64,000 nt of DNA from Marinobacter sp. S0848L (GCF_023016065.1 NZ_JALKAQ010000003.1:1-64000); one strand, 5' to 3'; positions 16,088-26,055 are shown, numbered from the stretch's first letter. The notes: generated from the sequence alone by a model not told the origin. Numbers and translations are program-made.

Positions 16088-17200
16088 ATGAGCATGAATC
16101 TAGGCCCGATGTTTGAACCGTTTGAACTCCACAACCTCAAGCTGCGCAACCGCGTAGCCATGGCGCCGATGACCCGTAATTTCTCCCCCAAGGGCGTACC
16201 GGGTGAGAACGTGGTGGATTATTACCGTCGCCGTGCGGAAGCCGGGGTTGGCCTGATCATCACCGAAGGCACCACTGTGAACCATGCCGGCGCTAACGGT
16301 TACCCGAATGTACCGGCTTTTCATGGTGAAGAAGCCCTGGCCGGTTGGAAGAAGGTGGTGGATGCCGTGCACGAAGCCGGTGGCGCGATTTTTCCGCAGC
16401 TGTGGCATGTAGGCGCGGTTCGTCAAGAAGGTACCGAGCCGGATCCGTCCGAACCGGGTTACAGCCCGTCAGGTTTGTTTGCGCCGGGTAAGCCCAACGG
16501 CAAAGCCATGAGCAAAGAAGACATCCAGGACGTGATCAAAGCGTTCGGTGATGCCGCTCAGGACGCCAAGGCGCTGGGTTTCGACGGCGTGGAAATCCAC
16601 GGTGCCCACGGTTACCTGCTGGACCAGTTCCTGTGGGAAGGCACCAACCAGCGTGACGACGAGTATGGCGGCAGCATGGAAAACCGTCTGCGCTTTGTGG
16701 TGGAAATCGTGGAAGAAGTTCGCCACCGCGTGGGCCCGGAATACCCGATCATGCTGCGTTTCTCCCAGTGGAAACAGCAGGACTATGAAGCCCGCCTGGT
16801 AAACAGCCCGGAGCAGCTAGAGCAGTTCCTGAAGCCGCTGGTGGAAGCCGGTGTGGATATCTTCCACGCCTCCACGCGCCGCTTCTGGGAGCCTGAATTT
16901 GAAGGTTCCGACCTGAACCTTGCTGGCTGGACCCAAAAGCTGACTGGCATCCCGACTATGTCGGTGGGCAGTGTTGGTCTGACTGAAGATTTCATCAGCG
17001 GCACCTTCGCCAGCAAGAAAGAAGCGGTTGAGCAGTCGGGTATCGATGAGCTGGTTGAGCGTTTGACTAACCACGAATTCGAATTGATCGCGGTAGGCCG
17101 TGCACTGCTGCAAGATCCTGAGTGGCTGGTGAAAGTGAAAGAAGGCCGCTTGAATGAAGTGGATGCCTTTGCCAAGAAGTCACTGGCCAAGCTTTACTGA
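16088..17200 (+). CDS. Old yellow enzyme family NADH:flavin oxidoreductase
   Basis: 370 aa TIM barrel. FEPFELHNLKLRNRVAMAPM is the family N-terminus, IFPQLWHVGAV the FMN/substrate strand, and EIHGAHGYLLDQFLWEGTNQ followed by DDEYGGSMENRLRF the hallmark active-site segment. The start is ATG 16088 or 16094; no strong RBS decides. It reduces activated alkenes, quinones and nitro compounds. The divergent HxlR regulator suggests induction by electrophiles or quinones (inference). A terminator follows. Confidence 0.92.
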   Translation: MSMNLGPMFEPFELHNLKLRNRVAMAPMTRNFSPKGVPGENVVDYYRRRAEAGVGLIITEGTTVNHAGANGYPNVPAFHGEEALAGWKKVVDAVHEAGGAIFPQLWHVGAVRQEGTEPDPSEPGYSPSGLFAPGKPNGKAMSKEDIQDVIKAFGDAAQDAKALGFDGVEIHGAHGYLLDQFLWEGTNQRDDEYGGSMENRLRFVVEIVEEVRHRVGPEYPIMLRFSQWKQQDYEARLVNSPEQLEQFLKPLVEAGVDIFHASTRRFWEPEFEGSDLNLAGWTQKLTGIPTMSVGSVGLTEDFISGTFASKKEAVEQSGIDELVERLTNHEFELIAVGRALLQDPEWLVKVKEGRLNEVDAFAKKSLAKLY

Positions 17201-17228
17201 TCGCCCCTTCGATTCTGCGATCCCTTTT

Positions 17229-17260
17229 AGCCGCGCGCCCTCGGGCCCGCGGCTTTTTTT
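17229..17260 (+). terminator. Rho-independent terminator after the OYE gene
   Basis: AGCCGCG (17229-17235) pairs with CGCGGCT (17248-17254), with a GC-rich loop, then seven T. The convergent CoA-transferase ends just downstream. Confidence 0.85.
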
Positions 17261-17278
17261 GTGCGTTTGTCTGCCTGC

Positions 17279-18790
17279 TTACATTTGCCCGCAGGCTTCG
17301 TACCGGTGGTGCCAGCTCAAAGCTTCGTCCAGCAGATGCGGGGTGTGCATGCCTCGTTTGCTGTTGCAGGCGCGCTCGAAGTAGTCACGCAGCTGGGGCC
17401 GGAAATCCGGATGGGCGCAGTTTTCGATGATGTTCAACGCCCGCTGGCGGGGTGGCAGGCCGCGCAAATCAGCGAGGCCCTGTTCGGTAACCACAATCTG
17501 GACATCGTGCTCGGTGTGATCCACGTGTGACACCATGGGCACAATGGTGGAAATGGTGCCGCCCTTGGCGGTTGAAGGCGTCATGAATACCGACAGGTAG
17601 CCGTTGCGGGCAAAGTCACCGGAGCCGCCAATGCCGTTCATGATGCGGGATGCCATCACGTGGGTGGAGTTTACGTTGCCGTAGATGTCGGCTTCGATCA
17701 TGCCGTTTAGCGCGATCACACCCAGGCGACGAATCACTTCCGGGTGGTTGCTGATCTCCTGTGAACGCAGGACGATGCGGTCGCGGTAAAAATCGATGTT
17801 GTTGGCCAGCTCTTCGTTGGCTTCCGGGCTGAGAGAGAAAGCGGTAGCAGAGGCTTTCGCCAGCTTGCCGGATTTCAGCATGGCCAGCATGCCGTCCTGC
17901 AGCACTTCGGTGAATGCGGTCATGTTATTGAATGGGCCTTCGTTCAAGCCGGCCATCACCGCATTGGCGATGTTCCCAACACCGGATTGCAACGGCAGCA
18001 ATTCCGGCGGCAGGCGTTTGGCTTCCACTTCGCGGTTGAAGAAGTCCAGCAGGTGGTAGGCAATGCGCTGGGAGTTTTCGTCCGGCGGGCTGAACCGGGA
18101 ATTGCGGTCGGGTGCGTTGGTTTCCACCACGGCGATGATCTTTTCAGGTGGGCACATCAGGTACTTTTCGCCAAAACGCTCTTCAGGGCGGGTCAGCGGA
18201 ATCGGCTTTCGGCGGGGTGGCAGGGCGGTTCCGTAGTAGATGTCGTGCATGCCTTCGAGCCCGGCACTCTGGCCGTGATTCACTTCCAGAATGACTTTAT
18301 CCGCCTGGTCAATCCAGGTTTTGTTGTTGCCCACAGACGAAGACGGAATCAGCCGCCCGTCTTCGGTGACGCCGACCACCTCGATGACGGCGATGTCCAG
18401 CTTGCCGTAAAAGCCGGACCAGGCATGTTGGGCAACATGAGACAGGTGAATGTCCATGTATTCCATGTGGCCATCATTGATTTTCTGGCGGCACAAAGGA
18501 TCGCTCTGGTAGGGCAGGCGCATTTGAATTCCGTTGACCTCGGCCAGCGCACCGTCCAGCTCTGGCGCGGTGGAGGCGCCGGTCCACACGCTGATGCGGA
18601 AGTTTTCGTCCCGTGCCTGCGCCGCCCGAATGTGTTCCGCCAAAGCTCCGGGTACTGCTTTCGGGTAGCCGGCGCCAGTAAAGCCGCTCATGCCGACATT
18701 AACGCCGGAGGGGATCAAAGCAGCGGCATCTCTGGCGCTCATGATGCGCTGACGGAGTTTCGGGCAACGAATTCGGGATTCGGTGGACAT
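17279..18790 (-). CDS. Acetyl-CoA hydrolase/CoA-transferase family protein
   Basis: 503 aa, start at ATG 18790 with GAGG 6 nt upstream. It is a type I CoA-transferase with two tandem domains. GVNVGMSGFTGAGYPKAVPGAL is the N-terminal glycine loop, VVETNAPDRNS holds the expected catalytic Glu (about residue 233), and GIGGSGDFARNGYLSVFMTPS is the oxyanion region. Related to Ach1/AarC-type enzymes that move CoA between succinate, acetate or propionate. The exact acceptor is not decidable. It appears monocistronic. Confidence 0.9.
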   Translation of the reverse strand: MSTESRIRCPKLRQRIMSARDAAALIPSGVNVGMSGFTGAGYPKAVPGALAEHIRAAQARDENFRISVWTGASTAPELDGALAEVNGIQMRLPYQSDPLCRQKINDGHMEYMDIHLSHVAQHAWSGFYGKLDIAVIEVVGVTEDGRLIPSSSVGNNKTWIDQADKVILEVNHGQSAGLEGMHDIYYGTALPPRRKPIPLTRPEERFGEKYLMCPPEKIIAVVETNAPDRNSRFSPPDENSQRIAYHLLDFFNREVEAKRLPPELLPLQSGVGNIANAVMAGLNEGPFNNMTAFTEVLQDGMLAMLKSGKLAKASATAFSLSPEANEELANNIDFYRDRIVLRSQEISNHPEVIRRLGVIALNGMIEADIYGNVNSTHVMASRIMNGIGGSGDFARNGYLSVFMTPSTAKGGTISTIVPMVSHVDHTEHDVQIVVTEQGLADLRGLPPRQRALNIIENCAHPDFRPQLRDYFERACNSKRGMHTPHLLDEALSWHHRYEACGQM

Positions 18791-19088
18791 GATCGACCTC
18801 ACGTTTAGGGCAACGGCTCGGCAGGGGCGAGCGGGAAAATACGCTGACAATTAGCGAGCTACAAAAAAGCGCTCTATTCTAGCAGCGAATTATGAAGATT
18901 TTGTGAAAAATATTAGTGAAATTGCGTAATCATTTGGTCTAACTATGGTGTTTGTTCTATATCTATTCGCCGCTGTCTCCGGACGAACTGCCTTGGGCGG
19001 TTGCCGTGCCCGCATCTCGATGGGATGATGCCCTCTGTGCCGAGCGCACCTTTCATATCGATTTCACTACCATCTCCCGCAGGACACC
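18791..19088. other. Intergenic region, divergent CoA-transferase and rluF
   Basis: 298 bp, AT-rich around 18870-18970, probably holding the promoters of both divergent genes. No coding frame, RNA gene or clear regulator site is recognised. Confidence 0.4.
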
Positions 19089-20123
19089 ATGGCCACCAAA
19101 ACATCCACCCGTTTGAACAAATACATCAGCGAAAGCGGGATGTGCTCCCGGCGGGATGCGGATCGCTACATTGAGCAAGGCAACGTCCACATCAACGGGC
19201 GCCGTGCACAAGTGGGTGATCAGGTGATGCCGGGCGATACCGTGAAGGTTAATGGCCGGGTGGTGGAGCCGCGGGACGAAGACGATCTGATTTTTATCGC
19301 GCTGAACAAACCCGTGGGTGTGGTGAGCACGACCGACAGCGCAGAACGCGACAACATTGTCCGCTTTGTGGGCCACAGCGAGCGGATCTTCCCGATTGGC
19401 CGGCTGGATAAAGATTCTCAAGGTCTGATTTTTCTGACCAGCAACGGCGATCTGGTCAACAAGATTCTGCGCGCGGGTAATAACCATTCCAAGGAATACA
19501 TCGTCACGGTGGATAAACCGGTGACGAAAGAATTTGTCAAAGGCATGAGCAGTGGTGTGCCGATTCTCGGCACCGTCACCAAGCCTTGCCCGGTTGAGCA
19601 AATCTCTCGCTTTGTTTTCCGTATCACCTTGGTGCAAGGGTTAAACCGGCAGATTCGCCGCATGGCGGAGCACTTCGGTTATGAAGTGACCCGCTTGGAG
19701 CGGGTGCGGATCATGAACGTGAACCTCAGTGGTTTGCCGGTGGGAGCATGGCGGGATTTGACCGAGAAAGAGCTCACCACGTTGTTGGATGCCGTGCGGG
19801 ATTCTTCGTCGGAAGCGACCGAGCCCGCATCGAGCAAACCCAAGAAGAAGCCTGCCCGTTCGGGAGCTGGCGGAAAACCGCCGCGTCCGGGTGCCAAGCC
19901 CGGAGGGCGACCGGCCGCTGGCCGGGGTGGGAAGGGCGCGGGTGGTGCGCCCGGAAAAGGTTCTGGAAAGGGCCGAGGTAAAGGTCCGGGGCCGGGTAAG
20001 CGGCCCGGAAGACCCGGTGGCAAGCCGGGAGATGGCCCAAAAGGGGGCGGGCGTAATCCTGCGGGCCCAAAGGGGCGGCCAGCAAAACCCAAGAAACCGC
20101 GCAAGCCGTCCATCAAGCGTTAA
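19089..20123 (+). CDS. rluF: RluF-type 23S rRNA pseudouridine synthase with long basic tail
   Basis: 344 aa. An N-terminal S4 RNA-binding domain (about residues 8-65, starting [19 protein letters not shown]) is followed by the RsuA/RluF catalytic core. The catalytic Asp lies in the motif [32 protein letters not shown] completes the family signature. The last about 100 residues are low-complexity Lys/Arg/Gly/Pro, absent from E. coli RluF's core and possibly RNA-binding. The family isomerises U2604 of 23S rRNA and, in E. coli, a tRNA site. AGGA precedes the ATG. Confidence 0.88.
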   Translation: MATKTSTRLNKYISESGMCSRRDADRYIEQGNVHINGRRAQVGDQVMPGDTVKVNGRVVEPRDEDDLIFIALNKPVGVVSTTDSAERDNIVRFVGHSERIFPIGRLDKDSQGLIFLTSNGDLVNKILRAGNNHSKEYIVTVDKPVTKEFVKGMSSGVPILGTVTKPCPVEQISRFVFRITLVQGLNRQIRRMAEHFGYEVTRLERVRIMNVNLSGLPVGAWRDLTEKELTTLLDAVRDSSSEATEPASSKPKKKPARSGAGGKPPRPGAKPGGRPAAGRGGKGAGGAPGKGSGKGRGKGPGPGKRPGRPGGKPGDGPKGGGRNPAGPKGRPAKPKKPRKPSIKR

Positions 20124-20219
20124 GTGCCTGATGGGCGGGAAATAGGTTCACTTCCTTACGGCAGAATTCGGAGCTAAGCGCTATCCTTACCGGAACAATT
20201 CTCTGCCGGATTTCCTTGG

Positions 20220-20852
20220 ATGCTCGAAACGCTTTTCTCCACCTACCTCAGCAGTACCATCCGCTTTTGGTTCCTGATTGCACCCTTCTTCGTGGTGACT
20301 ATGTTTCTGGCGCTGACCCGGGGGTTACCCGCGTCGGAGAAAGCGTCGATCATTCGTCGCGCCTGTATTTCAGCACTGATTCTGGGCCTTATTTTGTTCT
20401 TTGCCGGGCCGCTGCTGTTTAACGCCATTGGCATTACTCTGAACTCGTTCCGCATTGGCGCGGGTGCTTTGCTGTTCCTGACCGCCATCAGTTTGGTCAC
20501 CAGCGGTACGCGGAATCACGCGACCAGCCTGCCAGACGAAGATCGTGAAGACGTTGCGGTGGTCCCGCTGGCAATTCCGGTGATGATCGGCCCGGCGACC
20601 ATCGGTGCGATTCTGGTTTACGGTGCCGAACTCAAAGAGGTACCGGAAGTGGTCGGTGGCCTGCTGGGGCTTGTGACCAGCCTGTTCTTTCTGGGCGTAT
20701 TGCTGCGGCTGTCGAGCTATCTGGAGAAGGCGCTGGGGAAAACCGGCCTGAACATCATGTCGAAAATCAGTGGTTTGATCTTGTCGGCGATGGCCGCTGA
20801 AATCGTGCTGACCGGTATTGCCGGTTTTATTGCCAGCACCCAGGTTGCCTGA
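20220..20852 (+). CDS. MarC family integral membrane protein
   Basis: 210 aa with six hydrophobic segments. FFVVTMFLALTRGLPASEKASIIRRA is the MarC N-terminal region, with the internal repeat VVPLAIPVMIGPATIGAILVYG later. MarC proteins (formerly NAAT/antibiotic resistance) sit in the inner membrane; their transport function is unproven. Next to chaC on the same strand, 35 bp apart. Confidence 0.88.
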   Translation: MLETLFSTYLSSTIRFWFLIAPFFVVTMFLALTRGLPASEKASIIRRACISALILGLILFFAGPLLFNAIGITLNSFRIGAGALLFLTAISLVTSGTRNHATSLPDEDREDVAVVPLAIPVMIGPATIGAILVYGAELKEVPEVVGGLLGLVTSLFFLGVLLRLSSYLEKALGKTGLNIMSKISGLILSAMAAEIVLTGIAGFIASTQVA

Positions 20853-20887
20853 GACACTGCGTTGGATGTTAAGACACGAGGATAAGC

Positions 20888-21463
20888 ATGGCCGCCAATA
20901 CCATTGACCACAATCGTACCCGCCAGAATTTCGAGGGCATCGATTCGGTGTGGTTGTTTGGTTATGGGTCTTTGATTTACAAGGTCGATTTTCCCTTTCT
21001 GGAGCAAAAGCCTGCCACCATTCGAGGTTGGGCGCGCCGGTTCTGGCAAGGTTCTCACGATCATCGAGGTACGCCGGAAGCCCCGGGCCGGGTAGTCACC
21101 TTGATCGAGCAGCCCGGAGCGGTCTGCAAGGGCATGGCGTTTCGGGTAGCACCGAGCGTGTTTGAACATCTGGATGTGCGGGAAAAGAACGGCTATCTGC
21201 GGTTCAGCACCACCATGACCTTCGACGACGGTGGGCAAGCGGAAGGCTTGGTGTACATCGCAACAGAAGATAATGAAGCGTTTCTGGGCGAAGCCCCGCC
21301 CGCGGATATTGCCCGGCAGATTGCGCAAGCATTGGGGCCCAGTGGCCCCAACACTGATTACTTGCTTAGGCTGGCCGAATCACTCCGCGAGCTGGGTGAC
21401 CAGTGCGATCATACGTTTGCGATTGAATCCTGCTTGAAAGAGCAGCTCTCCTCAGAACGCTGA
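20888..21463 (+). CDS. ChaC-family glutathione-specific gamma-glutamylcyclotransferase
   Basis: 191 aa. It starts with the glycine-loop VWLFGYGSLIYK that binds the gamma-glutamyl group, followed by RRFWQGSHDHRGTPEAPGRVVTL, typical of ChaC rather than plain GGCT. It degrades glutathione to 5-oxoproline and Cys-Gly in the cytoplasm. GAGGATAAGC precedes the ATG. The last 55 bp overlap the convergent EamA transporter gene. Confidence 0.9.
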   Translation: MAANTIDHNRTRQNFEGIDSVWLFGYGSLIYKVDFPFLEQKPATIRGWARRFWQGSHDHRGTPEAPGRVVTLIEQPGAVCKGMAFRVAPSVFEHLDVREKNGYLRFSTTMTFDDGGQAEGLVYIATEDNEAFLGEAPPADIARQIAQALGPSGPNTDYLLRLAESLRELGDQCDHTFAIESCLKEQLSSER

Positions 21464-22371
21464 GGCGCTTGGTCGCTAACCGAACACTCGCGATCTCGCG
21501 GCGCGGGGTTAAAGCCCCGAGCCGGTGAACGCTTACGGTTGCGCAGGCCGATCAGCACCAACGGCACAATGATCATCAAGCTGCCGACAATGAACCACGC
21601 GTCGGGGACTTCGCCAAACCATATCCAGCCAATCGCAACCGCCCAGATCAGGCCGGTGTATTCGGCACTGGTTACCTGATTGGCATCCACCTGATGGTAG
21701 GCCAGCAACACCGCGATGTTGTAGCCCAGAATAAAGAATGCCGAACCGGCGGCACTGATCAACATTTCCGGGTGCCATTCGGCGCCTTCCCAAAGTGCCA
21801 GAGCTCCGGCCGCTGGGATGATCAGCAGGTAGTTCAAAAACAGCTTGTGCACCGTGCTTTGTTCCTGGGGCAGCTTGCGCACCAGCACAGCGTTGATGGC
21901 CAGCGTCAAAGCCGACACCAGTGCCGCAATGGCGGCCCAGTTGAATTCCACCGGCCGCAAGATAACGATGATGCCGACAAACCCGCTGACCACGGCGGCC
22001 ATGCTCAAGCGCGTGAGCTTTTCACTGAACAAGATCGCAGACAACGCCATCACCATGATCGGCGCGGCATAAAACAACGCGTTCGCGGTGGCCAGAGGCA
22101 GGTTGGTCAAGGCGATGACCATCACCAGGATACCGGCCAGATGCACGTGCGCCCGGAGCGCGTGTATGCCGAAACCGCTGAACAGATGATCACGGTTCAG
22201 TTTGCCAATCAGCGGTAACAAGAACACCAGGGTGATCACGATGCGCAAAAACGCGAACTGAAACGGGGATCCGCCTGGCTCCAATGTTTTGATAAAAATA
22301 TCGGAGAGGATCGCCATAGCGTTGCCGATGACCAGTAACAAGATAGCGCTATTAACGGTTTTGCCTGACAT
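21409..22371 (-). CDS. EamA-family (DMT superfamily) transporter
   Basis: 320 aa with ten hydrophobic segments and two EamA repeats. The first has ALTNLPLATANALFYAAPIMVMALSAILF and the second AEYTGLIWAVAIGWIWFGEVPD. The GGGGGGATTGA before the ATG gives a good RBS. It exports metabolites or drugs; substrate unknown. The C-terminal tail (about 30 residues) is polar and runs into the convergent chaC gene. Confidence 0.87.
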   Translation of the reverse strand: MSGKTVNSAILLLVIGNAMAILSDIFIKTLEPGGSPFQFAFLRIVITLVFLLPLIGKLNRDHLFSGFGIHALRAHVHLAGILVMVIALTNLPLATANALFYAAPIMVMALSAILFSEKLTRLSMAAVVSGFVGIIVILRPVEFNWAAIAALVSALTLAINAVLVRKLPQEQSTVHKLFLNYLLIIPAAGALALWEGAEWHPEMLISAAGSAFFILGYNIAVLLAYHQVDANQVTSAEYTGLIWAVAIGWIWFGEVPDAWFIVGSLMIIVPLVLIGLRNRKRSPARGFNPAPRDRECSVSDQAPQRSEESCSFKQDSIANV

Positions 22372-22505
22372 TCAATCCCCCCTTTTTTACCCGTTGAATT
22401 GTGATGATGAGGCGAATGCCTCGGTGAACTGTGAACACAAGTCTATCTGTGATTTACTATCCGATAAAATGATGATTATTTAGCCACTATTAGAAATTTA
22501 GATAG

Positions 22506-23453
22506 ATGAGACTACCTCCCCTAAGAGCCTTACCGGTGTTTGAAGCGGTTGCCCGGCTGACCAGTTTTTCCGCGGCTGCCGAGGAGTTGTCGATCACCCA
22601 AAGTGCCGTCAGCCACCAGATCAAACAGCTGGAAACCTATCTCGGTGAACCGTTGTTCTGGCGTTCCGGGCGGGTGGTAACGTTGACGGACGAAGGCCGT
22701 CAGTATTTTGATGCCATTGGTTCGGCGTTGCTGCAGATCGAGCGGGCCAGTGAGCAGTTGTTGGGCCATGAAGAATCGAGGTTGCGGTTGTCGGTGTTCA
22801 GCTCCTTCGCGGTGCGCTGGTTGGTGCCGCGCTTGCCGGATTTGCAGCGATTGCACCCACAGATCGATTTGGCGCTGGAAATGAGCAGCCAGAACCCGGT
22901 TTTGTCGGATCGGGTCGCCGATTGTTTCATCACCATTTACACCTCGGCGCCGGCCTACAGTTACGAGCATCTGTACACAGAGCGCCTGTTCCCGGTGTGC
23001 AGTCAGGATTATTGGCAGCGGATACGGCGTGAAATGGGCTGGGACACAGAGCCCGATGCCCGGAGTGAGTTGGTTATTTCGCCGGAGCAAATTGCTCAAT
23101 TTCCTTTGTTATCGACGCACAGCATTTTCAACAGACCGGCCGGCGATTGGGCCGCGTGGTTTCGCGCGGTGGATCAATCTCTGCCCGGGGGCACCCGGGT
23201 TCAGCACTTCAGCCATATGTTGTTGGCCTTGGAAGCGGCACGTTTTAATCAGGGCATTGCCCTGACCAACGATTACATGCTCAGTACCCGGAAAGACTCG
23301 GAAGACTTCGTGCGGCTGCCGGCCCATGCGGTGGTGACCGGTGATAAATTCTACTTTGCCTGGAAGACGAGTCGTCGGCGGGAGCGGGGGATTCAAACGC
23401 TACGGCGTTGGCTGGTTGATGAGGCGATTCGGGGAGGGCTGAGGGGCGAGTGA
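22506..23453 (+). CDS. LysR-family transcriptional regulator (GcvA-like)
   Basis: 315 aa. N-terminal winged HTH LRALPVFEAVARLTSFSAAAEELSITQSAVSHQIKQLE is followed by an effector-binding domain. The opening RLPPLRALPVFEAVARL resembles the GcvA group. It is divergent from the EamA gene at 22371 with 134 bp between, so that transporter is the likeliest target. No clear RBS, and the ligand is unknown. Confidence 0.87.
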   Translation: MRLPPLRALPVFEAVARLTSFSAAAEELSITQSAVSHQIKQLETYLGEPLFWRSGRVVTLTDEGRQYFDAIGSALLQIERASEQLLGHEESRLRLSVFSSFAVRWLVPRLPDLQRLHPQIDLALEMSSQNPVLSDRVADCFITIYTSAPAYSYEHLYTERLFPVCSQDYWQRIRREMGWDTEPDARSELVISPEQIAQFPLLSTHSIFNRPAGDWAAWFRAVDQSLPGGTRVQHFSHMLLALEAARFNQGIALTNDYMLSTRKDSEDFVRLPAHAVVTGDKFYFAWKTSRRRERGIQTLRRWLVDEAIRGGLRGE

Positions 23454-23461
23454 ACGCCCCT
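23442..23461. terminator. Hairpin between the convergent lysR and fadE genes
   Basis: AGGGGCG (23442) pairs with CGCCCCT (23455-23461) around a six-base loop. It overlaps the lysR stop and lacks a long T-run, so termination is only possible. Confidence 0.4.
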
Positions 23462-23471
23462 CACTCAAGGG

Positions 23472-25976
23472 TTAGTGTTTTTTCTTGGGCCGCTCGACCA
23501 CTTTGCGTTTACCTTTGGCGGTCTTGGCCAGAGACTTCAGGCCGTCAGGCTCAAACGCATCAACGCGTATCACGTCGTACAGCGCAGTCAGCGCCTCCTC
23601 CAGTTTCGGGCACTCGTCGGCCGTTACTATGCCCTGAGCACAGGCCCAGTCCACCAGCTCTTTGCGTTGGTGGCCCATCAACAGAGCAATACCATCCAAC
23701 TCATCTTCATTACGGTTGCGGATGGCTTCGTGCAGGCGCTGGCGCATGTCGTGGGTTTCGTTGGCCAGCCGGTAAGCGTTCAGCACACGCCCTAACGGGT
23801 CGTTCGGGTCCTGAGTGGTGAAGGTACCTCTGCTCACCCGCTGGCGCACAGGCGTGTCGTCCACGATGGTGGCGGCCACTTTTGCGCCGAGTTTGTCATC
23901 CGGGCCGTTCAGACCGGTCGCACCAAGCGGGAAGACCAAGATCCGCAGCGGCCAGCGCAGCGCGGGAACCGGGAAGTTGATGATGGCTTCGCGCATGGAG
24001 TTCTGCAGATCGTGCAGGCAGGTTTGCAGGCTCCATTCCACCAGATCGCGCTGATCTTCCGGGTAGCCTTCTTCGTGCCATTGCTTGATCACGGCGGTGG
24101 CGTAATACAATTGCACCAGACAGTCGGCCATGCGACCAGACAGCCGTTGCCGGGCTTTCAGGCCACCGCCTACTGTCAGCAGTGTTACGTCGGTCATCAT
24201 GGCGAAGGCGGCCGAGAACCGGCCAAGCTGGCGGTAATAACCTTGGATATCGCCCTGTCTGGGTGCGGCTTCCAGCAAGCCTTTTGTTAAGCCCAGCACG
24301 AAGGCCCGCAACGAGTTACGGGTGGTGTGCGCCAGATGGCTGTAGAAAATATCGTCAAACTTCTTGGTGGCCGCTTCTTGATCGTCCATACCGGCGGCTT
24401 CGATTTCGTCCACGATGAACGGATGGCAGCGAATAGAGCCCTGGCCGAAGATCATCAGACTGCGGGTCAGAATGTTCGCACCCTCTACCGTGATGCCGAT
24501 CGGCACCGCTTGATAGGCGCGAGCCAGGAAGTTACGGGGGCCGGTGATCACACCTCGGCCTGCCACAATGTCCATGGCGTGGTTAATGACTTCGCGCATC
24601 AGGTCGGTGTTGCGGTATTTCAAGACCGCCGAAGGCACCGCTGGGCGCACGCCGCGGTCAAGCATACCCGCGGTGAGCAGGCGCGCGGCATCCATCATGT
24701 AGGTGTAGCCAGCGATGGGCTCCAGCGCTTCCTGAACGCCCTCAAACTGGCTGATGGTGCGGCCAAATTGTTCCCGGGTCAGGGCGTAAGAACCGGTGGC
24801 CAGGCTGGCCAGTTTTCCGGCACCGGTGCCCAGGGCCGGAAGTGAGATCGAGCGGCCGATGGACAGGCATTCCAGCAACATGGTCCAGCCTTTGCCGAGC
24901 ATGTCCTGGCCGCCAATGACCTGTTCCATCGGAATGAACACTTCGGTGCCCCAGGTAGGCCCGTTCATAAACACGGTGTTCATGGGCAAGTGACGTGTAC
25001 CGGCATTCACGCCCTCGGTATCCCGGGGCACCAGCACACAGGTCACGCCGATTTCGTCTTGTTCGCCGAGCAGGTTTTCCGGGTCATAAACCTTGATGGC
25101 AAGGCCTATCAGGGTGGCAACCGGGGCCAGCGTGATGTAGCGCTTGTTCCAGGTGACCTTCAGGCCCAGCACTTCTTCGCCGTTCCACTGCCCTTTGCAG
25201 ACGATGCCTTTATCCGGGATGGCTCCGGCATCAGAACCCGCAATGGGCGAGGTCAGGGCAAAGCAGGGAATCTCATCGCCGCCGGCGAGGCGGGGCAGGT
25301 AATGTTGTTTCTGGTCTTCGGTGCCGTAGTGCATCAGCAACTCGCCCGGGCCCAGAGAGTTAGGCACCATCACGGTTACCGCGGCCGAGACACTGCGGGT
25401 GGAAATTTTCATGACGATTTCGGAATGGGCGGTGTTAGAGAAGCCCTTGCCGCCGTCTTCCTTGGGAATCACCAGGCCAAAAAAGCCGTTTTTGCGAATA
25501 AACGACCAGACCTCTTCCGGAAGATCGTAGTTTTCATGGGTGATCTGCCAGTCATCCAGCATCTTGCAGAGTTCTTCCACCGGGCCGTCGAGGAAGGCTT
25601 GTTCTTCACTGGAAAGACGCGCCGGGGCCGCATCCAGCAGCTTGTTCCATTCCGGTTTGCCGGAAAACAGTTCGCCATCCCAGTCTACCGAGCCGGATTT
25701 CAGGGCTTCTTCTTCAGTGGAGGAAAGCTTGGGCAAACGGCCCCGTACCCAACCGAGTAAAGGGCGGCTGAGTTTTTCACGGCGCAACTCGCTGGGCAGA
25801 ACCACCAACAAAGCGAGCGCCAGTAACATACCACCGATTAAAAAGCTAAGAATATGCCAGTCGTCTTGCGCCACGCCAACCAAGGTGGCTGCCGACATAA
25901 CAATCGCCGCGGTTTTCCCGCCTATGCTGAAGTAAATCAGCACCAAAGCACTGAGAACAAGAAGCAGAACGCTCAA
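23472..25976 (-). CDS. fadE: FadE-type acyl-CoA dehydrogenase (long form)
   Basis: 834 aa, the size of FadE (about 814-830) rather than ordinary acyl-CoA dehydrogenases (about 390). The first about 60 residues hold two membrane helices. ACAD N-terminal, middle and C-terminal domains follow, with FALTSPIAGSDAGAIPDKG (FAD/substrate region) and GPRNFLARAYQAVPIGITVEGANILTRSLMIFGQGSIRCHP (FadE signature). A C-terminal FadE-specific domain (about 300 aa) ends in a basic KKKH. TTG start has GGAGG 7 nt upstream. It catalyses the first step of beta-oxidation at the inner membrane. Confidence 0.92.
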   Translation of the reverse strand: MSVLLLVLSALVLIYFSIGGKTAAIVMSAATLVGVAQDDWHILSFLIGGMLLALALLVVLPSELRREKLSRPLLGWVRGRLPKLSSTEEEALKSGSVDWDGELFSGKPEWNKLLDAAPARLSSEEQAFLDGPVEELCKMLDDWQITHENYDLPEEVWSFIRKNGFFGLVIPKEDGGKGFSNTAHSEIVMKISTRSVSAAVTVMVPNSLGPGELLMHYGTEDQKQHYLPRLAGGDEIPCFALTSPIAGSDAGAIPDKGIVCKGQWNGEEVLGLKVTWNKRYITLAPVATLIGLAIKVYDPENLLGEQDEIGVTCVLVPRDTEGVNAGTRHLPMNTVFMNGPTWGTEVFIPMEQVIGGQDMLGKGWTMLLECLSIGRSISLPALGTGAGKLASLATGSYALTREQFGRTISQFEGVQEALEPIAGYTYMMDAARLLTAGMLDRGVRPAVPSAVLKYRNTDLMREVINHAMDIVAGRGVITGPRNFLARAYQAVPIGITVEGANILTRSLMIFGQGSIRCHPFIVDEIEAAGMDDQEAATKKFDDIFYSHLAHTTRNSLRAFVLGLTKGLLEAAPRQGDIQGYYRQLGRFSAAFAMMTDVTLLTVGGGLKARQRLSGRMADCLVQLYYATAVIKQWHEEGYPEDQRDLVEWSLQTCLHDLQNSMREAIINFPVPALRWPLRILVFPLGATGLNGPDDKLGAKVAATIVDDTPVRQRVSRGTFTTQDPNDPLGRVLNAYRLANETHDMRQRLHEAIRNRNEDELDGIALLMGHQRKELVDWACAQGIVTADECPKLEEALTALYDVIRVDAFEPDGLKSLAKTAKGKRKVVERPKKKH

Positions 25977-26055
25977 GAGAAGACCTCCGTATCGGTTTTG
26001 AAATCAGCACGCTTAACTCTAACCATCGGCCATAAAACAGGTTGTTGCAAGTTGC

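Noticed and set aside
17987..18808. 273-codon plus-strand frame within the CoA-transferase
   Set aside because: Shadow of the minus-strand gene; no RBS and no family motif.
19679..20116. Pro/Gly-rich minus-strand frame
   Set aside because: It is antisense to the low-complexity RluF tail; composition alone explains it.
24990..25760. 256-codon plus-strand frame opposite fadE
   Set aside because: Antisense to a complete fadE gene with strong family motifs.
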